DNA from: Streptomyces sp. CMB-StM0423
GTDB lineage: Bacteria > Actinomycetota > Actinomycetes > Streptomycetales > Streptomycetaceae
Direction: 5' to 3'
NCBI RefSeq assembly: GCF_002847285.1
Contig: NZ_CP025407.1
Span: 2,854,501-2,918,500, forward strand
Length of the DNA: 64,000 bases
Both the position numbers and the translations under genes were made by a program. The notes under the pieces are model-generated. The model saw only the letters and a list, made by a program, of their open reading frames with translations, made no database searches and was not told the origin of the DNA. Positions within the stretch are counted from its first letter, which is position 1; each line of letters opens with the position of its first letter. Below, in pieces: positions 53,814-61,558 of this stretch.

Positions 53814-55144
53814 CTCGCCTCCCGCGTCTGCAGGTGCCGCTCCGAGGGCGCGACCCCGAACGCCGGCGGTACGGGCTCGCCCGCGTAGAACAGGCGGTCG
53901 CCGGTGCGCCGCGGCAGCGGCGAGAACTCGAACTGGCCCCGGACGATCCGGTCCGAGCTGATCGGCAGGGCGCGGAAACGGCAGACGGACACCAGTTGGT
54001 AGACCTCCCGGCCGCGGGACGACAGCATCACGATCTCGTCGATCTTGCGGGTGCCGTCGGTGTGCCGCGCGAGCTGCACGATCACGTCGACGGCCGAGTT
54101 GATCTGGTCGCGCAGCGCCTCGAAGGGCACCTCGACGTCGGACATCGACGCCAGGGTCTGCAGCCGCATCAGCGCGTCCTCGGCGGAGTTGGCGTGCACG
54201 GTGGCCAGCGAGCCGTCGTGTCCTGTGGACATGGCCTGCAGCATGTCCAGCGTCTCGCCGCCGCGCACCTCGCCGACGATGATGCGGTCGGGGCGCATGC
54301 GCAGCGAGTTGCGTACGAGGTCGCGAATGGTGATCCGGCCCTTGCCCTCGACGTTCGGCGGGCGCGACTCCAGACGGATGACGTGGGACTGCTGCAACTG
54401 CAGTTCGGCGGCGTCCTCGACGGTGATGATCCGCTCGTGCTCGGGGATGAGCCCGGAGAGCGAGTTCAGCAGGGTGGTCTTCCCGGCGCCGGTGGCGCCG
54501 GAGACGATGACGTTGAACTTCGCCCGGACCAGGCCGGAGAGCAGCAGCAGCATGTGCTCATCGAGGGTGCCGAGGCCGATGAGTTCGGCGAGGGTGTACG
54601 AGCGCGGGAAGCGGCGGATCGTCAGTGTCGGCCCGGTCAGCGACAGCGGCGGGATGATGACGTTGACGCGCTCGCCGGTGGGCAGCCGGGCGTCGACCAT
54701 GGGGGTCGACTCGTCCACGCGGCGGTTGACGGTGGAGACGATGCGTTCGATGGTCTGCATCAGTTGGTCGTCGGAGGCGAACCGCAGCGGCAGTTGCTCG
54801 ACCCGGCCGGCCCGCTCGACGTAGATCCGGTCGGGGCCGTTGACCATGATCTCGGTGACGCTCGGGTCCTCCAGCAGCGGCTCCAGGATGCCGAGCCCCA
54901 GCGCCTCGTCCACGACGCGGCGGATGAGCTGCGAGCGCTCGGCGGTGGAGAGCACCGGGCCCTCGCGGCTGAGGATGTGGCCGAGCACCCGCTCCAGCCG
55001 GGCGCGCCGCTCGGCGGGCGACAGCGCCGACATCTCGGCGAGGTCGATCTCCTCCAGCAGCTTGGCGCGGTAGGTGGGGACGAGGGTCTCGCCGTGGCCT
55101 TCCGTGGTGTGGTCGGGGGTGGTGATACGGGCCCGCAGGCTCAT
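53810..55144 (-). CDS. tadA: Tad pilus assembly ATPase TadA/CpaF
   Basis: A 444-residue hexameric secretion ATPase that powers pilus assembly. The N-terminal domain contains EDPSVTEIMVNGPDRIYVER. Walker A GATGAGKT is at 216-223, the Asp box follows in RIITVEDAAELQL, Walker B in RMRPDRIIVGEVRGGE, and the His box in GHDGSLATVHANS. The length is normal for CpaF. It starts 3 bp after the upstream pseudopilin stop and overlaps tadB. Confidence 0.97.
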   Translation of the reverse strand: MSLRARITTPDHTTEGHGETLVPTYRAKLLEEIDLAEMSALSPAERRARLERVLGHILSREGPVLSTAERSQLIRRVVDEALGLGILEPLLEDPSVTEIMVNGPDRIYVERAGRVEQLPLRFASDDQLMQTIERIVSTVNRRVDESTPMVDARLPTGERVNVIIPPLSLTGPTLTIRRFPRSYTLAELIGLGTLDEHMLLLLSGLVRAKFNVIVSGATGAGKTTLLNSLSGLIPEHERIITVEDAAELQLQQSHVIRLESRPPNVEGKGRITIRDLVRNSLRMRPDRIIVGEVRGGETLDMLQAMSTGHDGSLATVHANSAEDALMRLQTLASMSDVEVPFEALRDQINSAVDVIVQLARHTDGTRKIDEIVMLSSRGREVYQLVSVCRFRALPISSDRIVRGQFEFSPLPRRTGDRLFYAGEPVPPAFGVAPSERHLQTREAR

Positions 55145-55146
55145 CG

Positions 55147-55833
55147 TCAGTCCTTCCCCCGCGGCATGGTGGAGCTGCGCTCCACCGAGCCGAAGTTGTC
55201 GACGCCGGGGATGAGGGACGGGATCTCGACGCTGGCGGTGACGGTGACCTCGCCGTCGCCGGAGGAGACCGAGAAGCCGGCGTCCAGCCAGTCGCTGATC
55301 GCCGCGGCGCCGGCGGCCGCGGCGGAGGACGGCGGGTCGTCCAGGGACTCCATCCGGGCCGCGGCGCGGGCGGCGGTGCCGGCCTGGGAGGCGGTGTAGG
55401 CGGCGATGCCCAACTGCACGGCGGCGAGCGCGATGAAGATGAGCACGGGCAGGAAGCCGATGTACTCGATCGCCACGGACCCCCGGTCCCGGCGCGGGGC
55501 CGGCGGGCCCGGGGAGGCGGCCGGCGCGGGGTGCCCGGCTCCGCCGACGTCCGGGTCCCGCGGTCCGCGGTTCCCTCGCCGCGGCGGCGGGTCCGGCGGG
55601 CCGTCAGCCGCCGATGCGCGGCGTGCGGACTCGGCGCAGGGGCGGGCAGGCGTGCCGCCGCCCGCGCGCGCGGCCGGCACGGGCGGCGGGCCTTCGGCGG
55701 CCGGCGCGCGGCGCCCGGCGCGGGCGCCGGCGCGCGGGCACGGTCCGCGGTCACGCCGTCGTCGCCGCGCGGGCAGCTCTCGGCTCTCGGTCCTCTCCGC
55801 GCGGAGCGTCTCCGTACGCGATCCACTCCCCAC
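55147..55833 (-). CDS. TadE-like pseudopilin with long Pro/Arg-rich N-terminus
   Basis: A 228-residue TadE-family protein. The family region begins at about 117 with RGSVAIEYIGFLPVLIFIALAAVQLGIAAY, including a prepilin-like site G-SVAIEY with Glu at +5, then SQAGTAARAAARMES and a soluble domain with VTVTASVEIPSLIPG. The 115 residues before it are Pro/Ala/Arg/Gly-rich and may not all be translated; a GTG near 55682 is an alternative. GTG 55833 directly follows the stop of the upstream TadE gene. Minor pseudopilin role inferred. Confidence 0.85.
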   Translation of the reverse strand: MGSGSRTETLRAERTESRELPARRRRRDRGPCPRAGARAGRRAPAAEGPPPVPAARAGGGTPARPCAESARRASAADGPPDPPPRRGNRGPRDPDVGGAGHPAPAASPGPPAPRRDRGSVAIEYIGFLPVLIFIALAAVQLGIAAYTASQAGTAARAAARMESLDDPPSSAAAAGAAAISDWLDAGFSVSSGDGEVTVTASVEIPSLIPGVDNFGSVERSSTMPRGKD

Positions 55834-55834
55834 C

Positions 55835-56176
55835 TCAGCCTCCCTCGTCCGTCGCGCCCGCGGTGCCGCTGACCGTGAACGGGAAGTCCAGCCCGCCCGG
55901 GAAGAGGACCGGCACCTTCAGGTCGACCTGGGCGGTGGTGACGCCGTTCGACGAGCCGACCGACACCGAGGCGTCCCAGGCGTCCGGCAGGTCCTCCGCC
56001 GCCGCGGCGGCCGGGTCGTCGCCGACGGCGGCGGCGCGGGCGGCCATGTCGGCGGCGTTGCCGGCGAGCGAGTAGGTGTAGCCGACGAGGACGAACTGCC
56101 AGACGACGACGAGGACCAGCGCGATCAGCGGCAGCATGCCGGCGAACTCCACCGACACCTGCCCGCGGTCCCCCAG
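55835..56176 (-). CDS. TadE-like pseudopilin with apparent CTG start
   Basis: About 113 residues. The processing motif DRG-QVSVEF, with Glu at +5, leads into the helix AGMLPLIALVLVVVWQFVLVGYTYSLAGNAADMAARAAA and a short soluble domain ending VLFPGGLDFPFTVSGTAG. No ATG or GTG lies ahead of the Gly cleavage site: GTG 56158 (VSVEF) would start inside the motif and ATG 56137 inside the helix. CTG 56176, with a G-run upstream, keeps the motif intact. The start lies within the 3' end of cpaE, whose stop is at 56125. A frameshift from cpaE is an alternative. Confidence 0.8.
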   Translation of the reverse strand: MGDRGQVSVEFAGMLPLIALVLVVVWQFVLVGYTYSLAGNAADMAARAAAVGDDPAAAAAEDLPDAWDASVSVGSSNGVTTAQVDLKVPVLFPGGLDFPFTVSGTAGATDEGG

Positions 56177-57582
56177 CGGCGCCCCCCGCGCCCTGCCGCG
56201 GGACCCGGCGCGGCGGCAGGCCCCGGCGCCCCCGGGGCGCCGGGCGGCAGCGCCGGCTTCGCGCCGGTCTGCGCGACCTGGGGCGCGGGGCCCGTGCCGC
56301 GGCCGCCGGCGGCGACGGCGCCCGCGCCCAGCGCCCGCGGCCCGCCGCCTCCGTGCGCCCCCGGACCGCCGGGACCACCGGCCGCACCCGGGCCCGCCTG
56401 GTCCGGCACCACCGTCAGCCCCAGCTCCCCCGCCACCGCCCACAGCGCCTGCCGCACCGTCGACTTCTGCTCCAGGTCCTGCAGCCGCCCGGCGTCCACC
56501 AGCGGCTGCAACTCCTTGAACGCCGCGGGCACCGCCGTGCGCGCCACCGTCGTCCCGGTGGCCCGCGCGATGATCGACGGCTGGATCTCGGTGTTCCGGG
56601 TGAGCCGGTTGACCAGCACGACGGTGTCCTCCGCCTTGCGGATCTGCAGCCGGTCCCACAGCCGCAGCATGCGCTTCGCGCCGCGCACGGAGATCACGTC
56701 GGGCGTCGTCACGAGCACGGCGACGTCGGCGAGTTCGACAGCCGCGGCGTTCGGCGTCGTCACCTGGCTGCCGCAGTCGAGCACCACCACCTCGTACCGC
56801 GACCGCAGCGCGCTCAGCGTCTGCCGCGCCGCCCGGTCGTCGACGTCCTCGCCGCGCTCGCCCTCGGAGGGGGCGAGCAGCAGGCCGAGGCCGGTGTGGT
56901 GGGTGAAGACGGCGTCCTGCAGCACGCGCGGCGAGATGTCCTTGATGCCCGCCAGGTCCGCGACCGAGCGGCGGAACTGCACGTCGAGGTACGAGGCGAT
57001 GTCGCCGGACTGCAGGTCCAGGTCGGCCAGCGCCACCTGCCGCCCGGCGGCCCGCGCGGCGAGCGCGAGCTGCACCGCCGCGACGGTGGTGCCGACGCCG
57101 CCCTTCGCACCGCTGACGGTGACGAGCGTGCCGCCGGGGCCGCCGAACGCCTCAGGACCCGTCGCGGCGCCGAGGTGCCGCCGGACGCCGCCGCTCCACT
57201 GCGCGGCGGCCTGCACCCGGGCGGCCAGTTCCTCGTACGCCAGCGGCAGCCCGACGACGCCGCGGGCGCCGGCGTCCATGGCGGCGGAATAACCGGCGGG
57301 CGAGGTGTCGGCGGTGACGAGGACGGTGCCGACGGCGGGGAAGCGCAGCGCGACGTCGCGGATCAGCTCCAGCGCGGGCACCGGCCCGATCCGCTCGTGC
57401 ACGAGGACGACCTCGGGGAGTTCTGCCACGCCGGTGCCGGCGAGCGTCGCGAGGTGGTCGAGGAGCGCGACGGAGTCGCCGATCGGTGCGGCGGCCTCGG
57501 CGTCGGGCAGTTGGTGGAGCAGCGAGACGGTGGCGCGCGCCGCGTCGGGGTCGGCGATGACGGGCTGGATGCGTACGGTCAT
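56125..57582 (-). CDS. cpaE: Pilus assembly ATPase-like protein CpaE/TadZ
   Basis: A 485-residue protein with an N-terminal receiver-like domain (about 5-130, PEVVLVHERIGPVPALELIRDVA, TVLVTADTSPAGYSAAMDAGARGVV) and a MinD/ParA-like ATPase domain with the deviant Walker A SGAKGGVGTTV at 157-167, ALADLDLQSGDIASYLDV and VVLDCGSQVTTPNA. CpaE/TadZ localises the Tad machinery to its site in the cell. The last 80 residues are Gly/Pro/Ala-rich, and their coding sequence overlaps the next TadE gene. ATG 57582 follows AAGGGGG. Confidence 0.93.
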   Translation of the reverse strand: MTVRIQPVIADPDAARATVSLLHQLPDAEAAAPIGDSVALLDHLATLAGTGVAELPEVVLVHERIGPVPALELIRDVALRFPAVGTVLVTADTSPAGYSAAMDAGARGVVGLPLAYEELAARVQAAAQWSGGVRRHLGAATGPEAFGGPGGTLVTVSGAKGGVGTTVAAVQLALAARAAGRQVALADLDLQSGDIASYLDVQFRRSVADLAGIKDISPRVLQDAVFTHHTGLGLLLAPSEGERGEDVDDRAARQTLSALRSRYEVVVLDCGSQVTTPNAAAVELADVAVLVTTPDVISVRGAKRMLRLWDRLQIRKAEDTVVLVNRLTRNTEIQPSIIARATGTTVARTAVPAAFKELQPLVDAGRLQDLEQKSTVRQALWAVAGELGLTVVPDQAGPGAAGGPGGPGAHGGGGPRALGAGAVAAGGRGTGPAPQVAQTGAKPALPPGAPGAPGPAAAPGPAAGRGGRRWGTAGRCRWSSPACCR

Positions 57583-57690
57583 GGCCGCCGGCCCCCTTCC
57601 GCCGGGTACGCGCACGGGGGCGCGCCCCGCGTCCCGTACGCCCGCGGGGAGACGGCCCTGCGCCGGATGCGGATGGTCATGTGCGGCCCC

Positions 57691-58404
57691 TCACCGGTCC
57701 TCGTCGAGGGTGTACGTGCGGTCCTCGGGGGCGATGTCGGTGTCCTCCTCGCCGGGGGCGACCAGCGCGAGGCGCACGTGGGTGGCGAAGGACTCCGCGT
57801 ACGCCACGCGCTGCGCGTCGGAGGTGCCGAGGGCGAAGGTGATCGGCACGGCCTCGCCCTCGTCGGCCCGCGGGTCGTCGTCGCCGGTGCGCTCGATCGG
57901 CGTCAGCTCGCCGACGTCGATGACCCGGGCGCCCGCGACGATCACCTGGGAGACGGGCTTGTCGCCGTCGCCCTGGGCGTCGAAGGTGGCGAAGATGTTG
58001 ACCCGCGCGCCCGGCGTGATCTTCCCGGCGACGCCGGTGGAGGCGTCGATCATGATGGCGATCTCCTGCTGTCCGGGCTCCAGGTCGGGGCGCCCGCTGA
58101 CCATGTCGCTCTGCAGCAGCGAGCCCTGCTTCAGCGGCGTGAGCGCGACCTTCCCGGCCAGGTCGCCCGGGTCGGTGACCGCGGTGTCGGGCAGCCAGCG
58201 CTTCGGCATGGTCGTCTTCTCGTACTGGTCGGGCTCCAGCGGCTCGTACGCCTCGACGTCGGTGGTGAGCCGGTACGCGGTGGCCTCGTCGCCGACCTTG
58301 GACTCCACGTCGCTGACGAACGCCAGCACACCGGCGAAGGCGCCGAGTGCGACGAGGACCGACAGCAGGACGAGGATGATGCCGCGACGCTGGCGTGAGT
58401 TCAT
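57691..58404 (-). CDS. cpaB: Pilus assembly protein CpaB/RcpC (SAF domain)
   Basis: A 237-residue protein with an N-terminal TM (GIILVLLSVLVALGAFAGVLAFV) and an exported SAF/RcpC domain: AYEPLEPDQYEKTTMPKRWLPD, GKVALTPLKQGSLLQSDMVS, IAIMIDASTGVAGKITPGARVNIFATF. In Gram-negative Tad systems it belongs to the outer part; here, in a monoderm organism, it probably lines the wall-side conduit. It is 10 bp downstream of the Zn-ribbon gene and 108 bp upstream of cpaE. Confidence 0.94.
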   Translation of the reverse strand: MNSRQRRGIILVLLSVLVALGAFAGVLAFVSDVESKVGDEATAYRLTTDVEAYEPLEPDQYEKTTMPKRWLPDTAVTDPGDLAGKVALTPLKQGSLLQSDMVSGRPDLEPGQQEIAIMIDASTGVAGKITPGARVNIFATFDAQGDGDKPVSQVIVAGARVIDVGELTPIERTGDDDPRADEGEAVPITFALGTSDAQRVAYAESFATHVRLALVAPGEEDTDIAPEDRTYTLDEDR

Positions 58405-58414
58405 CGACGGGACC

Positions 58415-59446
58415 TCAACGGTTGATCTCGGGGGGTGACGGTGGCGCCGCGCCGACGGCGGGCTGGTGGTGCGGCTGCGGTACGGACCGCGGCGGCGGCT
58501 GCGCGAGGGGCGGGGGCGCGCCCTGGTGCGGTACGGGCTGCGGCATGGACTGCGGAACCGCCTGCGGCAGCGGGGGCGAGGGGGCGGCGGGACCCGGCGG
58601 CACCGGGGTGGCGCACAGCAGGCACCGGTCGCCGATGATCTCCAGCCCGCACCACGAGCAGCGGGCCCGCTGCACCGAGGCGACCAGCCGGCTCAGCACC
58701 AGCGGATCGGTGATCCCGGCGGCGAACTCGCACACCTTGTCCGTCGCCCACCAGGGCGCGGAGGCTGCGGGCAGCGGCGCCATCTCCATCGCCTGCACCC
58801 GCCATCCGGCGGCGAGTTCGCCCGTGACCCAGGCCGCGTCGGCGCGCCCGGAGGCGTGCACGAGCCCGGTGGCGAAGTCGGGTCCCGGCGGCACGGGGTC
58901 GCGGCCGATCCGTACCAACTGGGGGCGGGGCGCGGCGAGGACGGCGAACTGCGCGCCCGGCACCCAGGAGCGGGCGTGCGCGCCGAGGGTCACCGGCACC
59001 CGGTCGAGCTTGGCGACGCTGCCGAGCACGGCGCCCGCGTGGATGTAGTGCGTGAGCAGCCGGGCGGCGGTGGCGAGCACGCCGGCGCCGAGGTCGGCGG
59101 TGGACAACTGGAGCAACTGGCGGGCGATGACGGCGACGGCCAGCGGCGGTAACGGCAGCGCGATCAGCGCCATCCGGTCGCTCTCCAGCACGGACCGCAC
59201 GGTGTGCAGCCGGCGGACCACCTCGGCCGGGCCGGCGGCGGGGTGGAGCACGACGAGGAAGCCGTGCTGCTCCAGCACGGCGGACACCTCCGCCAGCGCC
59301 TCCTCCAGGGGTTGCTCCCGCGGGTGGCGCAGCGCCATCACCGTGGGTCCTGGAAGGCCGGGCGGGCCCTGCCGGCCGAGCGGCCCGTGCCGACCGGGGG
59401 CGGGGAGCACGAGGTCGGGGCCGGTGACTGCGATGGCTGTTGGCAC
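58415..59446 (-). CDS. Tad-operon protein with C-terminal zinc ribbon and Pro-rich tail
   Basis: A 343-residue protein, first gene of the main Tad operon. The globular body (about 35-270) has LEEALAEVSAVLEQHGFLVVLHPAAGP, LIALPLPPLAVAVIARQLLQL and WWATDKVCEFAAGITDPLVLSRLV. A treble-clef or ribbon-like CSWCGLEIIGDRCLLC follows, and then a Pro/Gln-rich tail of about 70 residues. No TM. I do not recognise a named family. Start GTG 59446 has a G-rich ribosome-binding site; ATG 59340 (MALRHPRE) is an alternative. The stop is 10 bp before cpaB, so a role in pilus biogenesis is inferred from context. Confidence 0.8.
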   Translation of the reverse strand: MPTAIAVTGPDLVLPAPGRHGPLGRQGPPGLPGPTVMALRHPREQPLEEALAEVSAVLEQHGFLVVLHPAAGPAEVVRRLHTVRSVLESDRMALIALPLPPLAVAVIARQLLQLSTADLGAGVLATAARLLTHYIHAGAVLGSVAKLDRVPVTLGAHARSWVPGAQFAVLAAPRPQLVRIGRDPVPPGPDFATGLVHASGRADAAWVTGELAAGWRVQAMEMAPLPAASAPWWATDKVCEFAAGITDPLVLSRLVASVQRARCSWCGLEIIGDRCLLCATPVPPGPAAPSPPLPQAVPQSMPQPVPHQGAPPPLAQPPPRSVPQPHHQPAVGAAPPSPPEINR

Positions 59447-59747
59447 GTCGGGCGTCCCCCCACCGGTCTCAGACACGCTCTGAGCACCATAACCGGGACG
59501 TGGGCTGCGGAAACACCTTTTGTGCAAAGAGGGTTGGGGTGCGCGGCGGCCGGGCGGGGGCGGGCCGGACGGCGCCGTTCGCGGTGCGGCTCCCGTACGG
59601 GAAGACTTGACACCCGCATTGGTCTGGACCAAGTTGTGCGGCGCACCCTGCACCGACCCGCAACCGTCCCTGACCCGTACGTCCCCGGCCCACCCACTAC
59701 CCCGCACGGTCCAGCTCCTCACGCGCTCCCCCGTTACGGAGGCCCCC
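59447..59747. other. Divergent regulatory region, Tad operon / chitinase
   Basis: About 300 bp between divergent starts. It contains the chitinase promoter with a DasR-type operator (59607-59632) and must also hold the Tad operon promoter, for which I see no clear pair of boxes. No gene. Confidence 0.6.
59607..59632 (+). promoter_or_regulatory. Chitinase promoter with DasR-type operator
   Basis: TTGACA (59607-59612) is a perfect -35. The inverted repeat TTGGTCTGGACCAA (59619-59632) lies between it and the expected -10. It matches the known dre consensus (TGGTCTAGACCA) at all but one central base, so repression by DasR and induction by aminosugars are expected. Confidence 0.75.
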
Positions 59748-61457
59748 GTGTTCCGAGCACGCAGACCCCGCACGCCCCGCACCGTCCGTACCGCCAGAGG
59801 CTCCTTCCGCCGGCTCGCCGTCGCCGCGGCCGGCGGCCTCCTCGCCACGCTCCTCGGCGCCCCGCTCGCCGCGTCCGCGGAGCCCAACCTCGTCCAGAAC
59901 CCCGGCTTCGAGTCCGGCCTCAGCGGCTGGACCTGCTCCGGCACCGCCGCCACCACCGTCGCCGGCCCGGTGCACGGCGGCACCGCGGCGCTGCGCGCCA
60001 CCCCGGCGGGGCAGGACAACGCCCGCTGCACGCAGAGCGTCGCGGTCCGGCCCAACTCCGCGTACGAGCTGAGCGCGTGGGTGCAGGGCTCGTACATCTA
60101 CCTGGGCGCCGGCGGGACGGGCACCACCGACGTCTCGACCTGGACCTCGGGCGCGTCCTCGTACACCCAGCTCAAGACGAGCTTCACCACCGGGCCCAAC
60201 ACCACCTCGGTGACCGTCTACACCCACGGCTGGTACGGCCAGCCCGCCTACCACGCCGACGACGTCAGCCTCACCGGACCCGGCGGCGATCCCGGCACCG
60301 TCCCCGCCGCGCCCACCGGCCTCCAGGCCACCGGCACCGCCGCCCGCTCCGTCTCGCTGGGCTGGTCCCCGGTCACCGGCGCGACCGGCTACAACGTCTA
60401 CCGCGACGGCACGAAGGTGCTCAGCACCGGCGGCGCCTCCGCGACCGTCACCGGGCTGACGCCCTCGACCGCGTACCAGTTCCAGGTGACCGCGACCAAC
60501 GCCGCCGGCGAGTCCCCGAAGTCCGCGGCGGTCACGGGCACGACGACCCCGGACGGCGGCGGTGGCCCCGGCGTGCCGAAGCACGCGGTGACGGGCTACT
60601 GGCAGAACTTCAACAACGGCGCCACCGTCCAGAAGATCCGCGACGTCAGCAGCCAGTACGACATCATCGCCGTCGCCTTCGCCGACGCGACCGGCACGCC
60701 GGGCGCGGTGACCTTCAACCTCGACTCGGCCGGGCTCGGCGGCTACACCGTCGCCGAGTTCAAGCAGGACATCGCCGCCAAGCAGCAGGCCGGCAAGTCC
60801 GTGATCATCTCGGTCGGCGGCGAGAAGGGCACGGTCGCCGTCAACTCCTCCACCGCGGCGACGAACTTCGCGAACAGCCTGTACGCGCTGATGACGGAGT
60901 ACGGCTTCGACGGGGTCGACATCGACCTGGAGAACGGCCTGAACTCCACCTACATGACGCAGGCGCTGCGCTCGCTGTCGCAGAAGGCGGGCCCCGGCCT
61001 CGTCATCACGATGGCGCCGCAGACCATCGACATGCAGTCGACCGCCGGCGAGTACTTCAAGACGGCGCTGAACATCAAGGACATCCTCACCGTCGTCAAC
61101 ATGCAGTACTACAACAGCGGGACGATGCTCGGCTGCGACGGCGGCGTGTACGCCCAGGGCACGATCAACTTCCTCACCGCCCTGGCCTGCATCCAGCTCG
61201 AAGGCGGGCTCGCGCCCTCGCAGGTCGGCCTCGGCCTGCCCGCGTCCACCCGCGCCGCGGGCGGCGGCTACACCGCGCCGTCCGTCGTCAACGCCGCGCT
61301 CGACTGCCTCGCCCGCGGCACGAACTGCGGCTCGTTCAAGCCCCCGCGGACGTACCCCGACCTGCGCGGCGCGATGACCTGGTCGACCAACTGGGACGCC
61401 ACCGCGGGCAACTCCTGGTCCGGCGCCGTGGGGCCGCACGTGCACGCCCTGCCCTGA
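59748..61457 (+). CDS. Secreted GH18 chitinase with CBM and fibronectin III domains
   Basis: A 569-residue secreted enzyme hydrolysing chitin. A signal peptide with an RR-containing n-region (SFRRLAVAAAGG, possibly Tat) ends near Ala-Ser-Ala about residue 44. A carbohydrate-binding module of the CBM4/9 type follows (about 46-180, NLVQNPGFESGLSGWTCSG), then a fibronectin III domain (about 187-270, AARSVSLGWSPVTGATGYNVYRDG) and a GH18 domain (about 280-569). The catalytic signature is GFDGVDIDLENG, with the DxxDxDxE motif complete. GTG 59748 has GGAGG upstream. The promoter has a DasR-type operator. Confidence 0.96.
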   Translation: MFRARRPRTPRTVRTARGSFRRLAVAAAGGLLATLLGAPLAASAEPNLVQNPGFESGLSGWTCSGTAATTVAGPVHGGTAALRATPAGQDNARCTQSVAVRPNSAYELSAWVQGSYIYLGAGGTGTTDVSTWTSGASSYTQLKTSFTTGPNTTSVTVYTHGWYGQPAYHADDVSLTGPGGDPGTVPAAPTGLQATGTAARSVSLGWSPVTGATGYNVYRDGTKVLSTGGASATVTGLTPSTAYQFQVTATNAAGESPKSAAVTGTTTPDGGGGPGVPKHAVTGYWQNFNNGATVQKIRDVSSQYDIIAVAFADATGTPGAVTFNLDSAGLGGYTVAEFKQDIAAKQQAGKSVIISVGGEKGTVAVNSSTAATNFANSLYALMTEYGFDGVDIDLENGLNSTYMTQALRSLSQKAGPGLVITMAPQTIDMQSTAGEYFKTALNIKDILTVVNMQYYNSGTMLGCDGGVYAQGTINFLTALACIQLEGGLAPSQVGLGLPASTRAAGGGYTAPSVVNAALDCLARGTNCGSFKPPRTYPDLRGAMTWSTNWDATAGNSWSGAVGPHVHALP

Positions 61458-61511
61458 CCGGCCGCCCGCGGCCGGCCGCCTCCCGCACTGCCGGCCGCGG
61501 CGGCGGCCCAC

Positions 61512-61546
61512 GGCCCGCCCGCCCGTGCAACCCGGGCGGGCGGGCC
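61512..61546. terminator. Bidirectional terminator, chitinase / Nramp-like gene
   Basis: GGCCCGCCCGCCCG (61512-61525) pairs perfectly with CGGGCGGGCGGGCC (61533-61546) around a 7-nt loop, between two convergent genes. Confidence 0.75.
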
Positions 61547-61558
61547 CGTATCCGCCCG

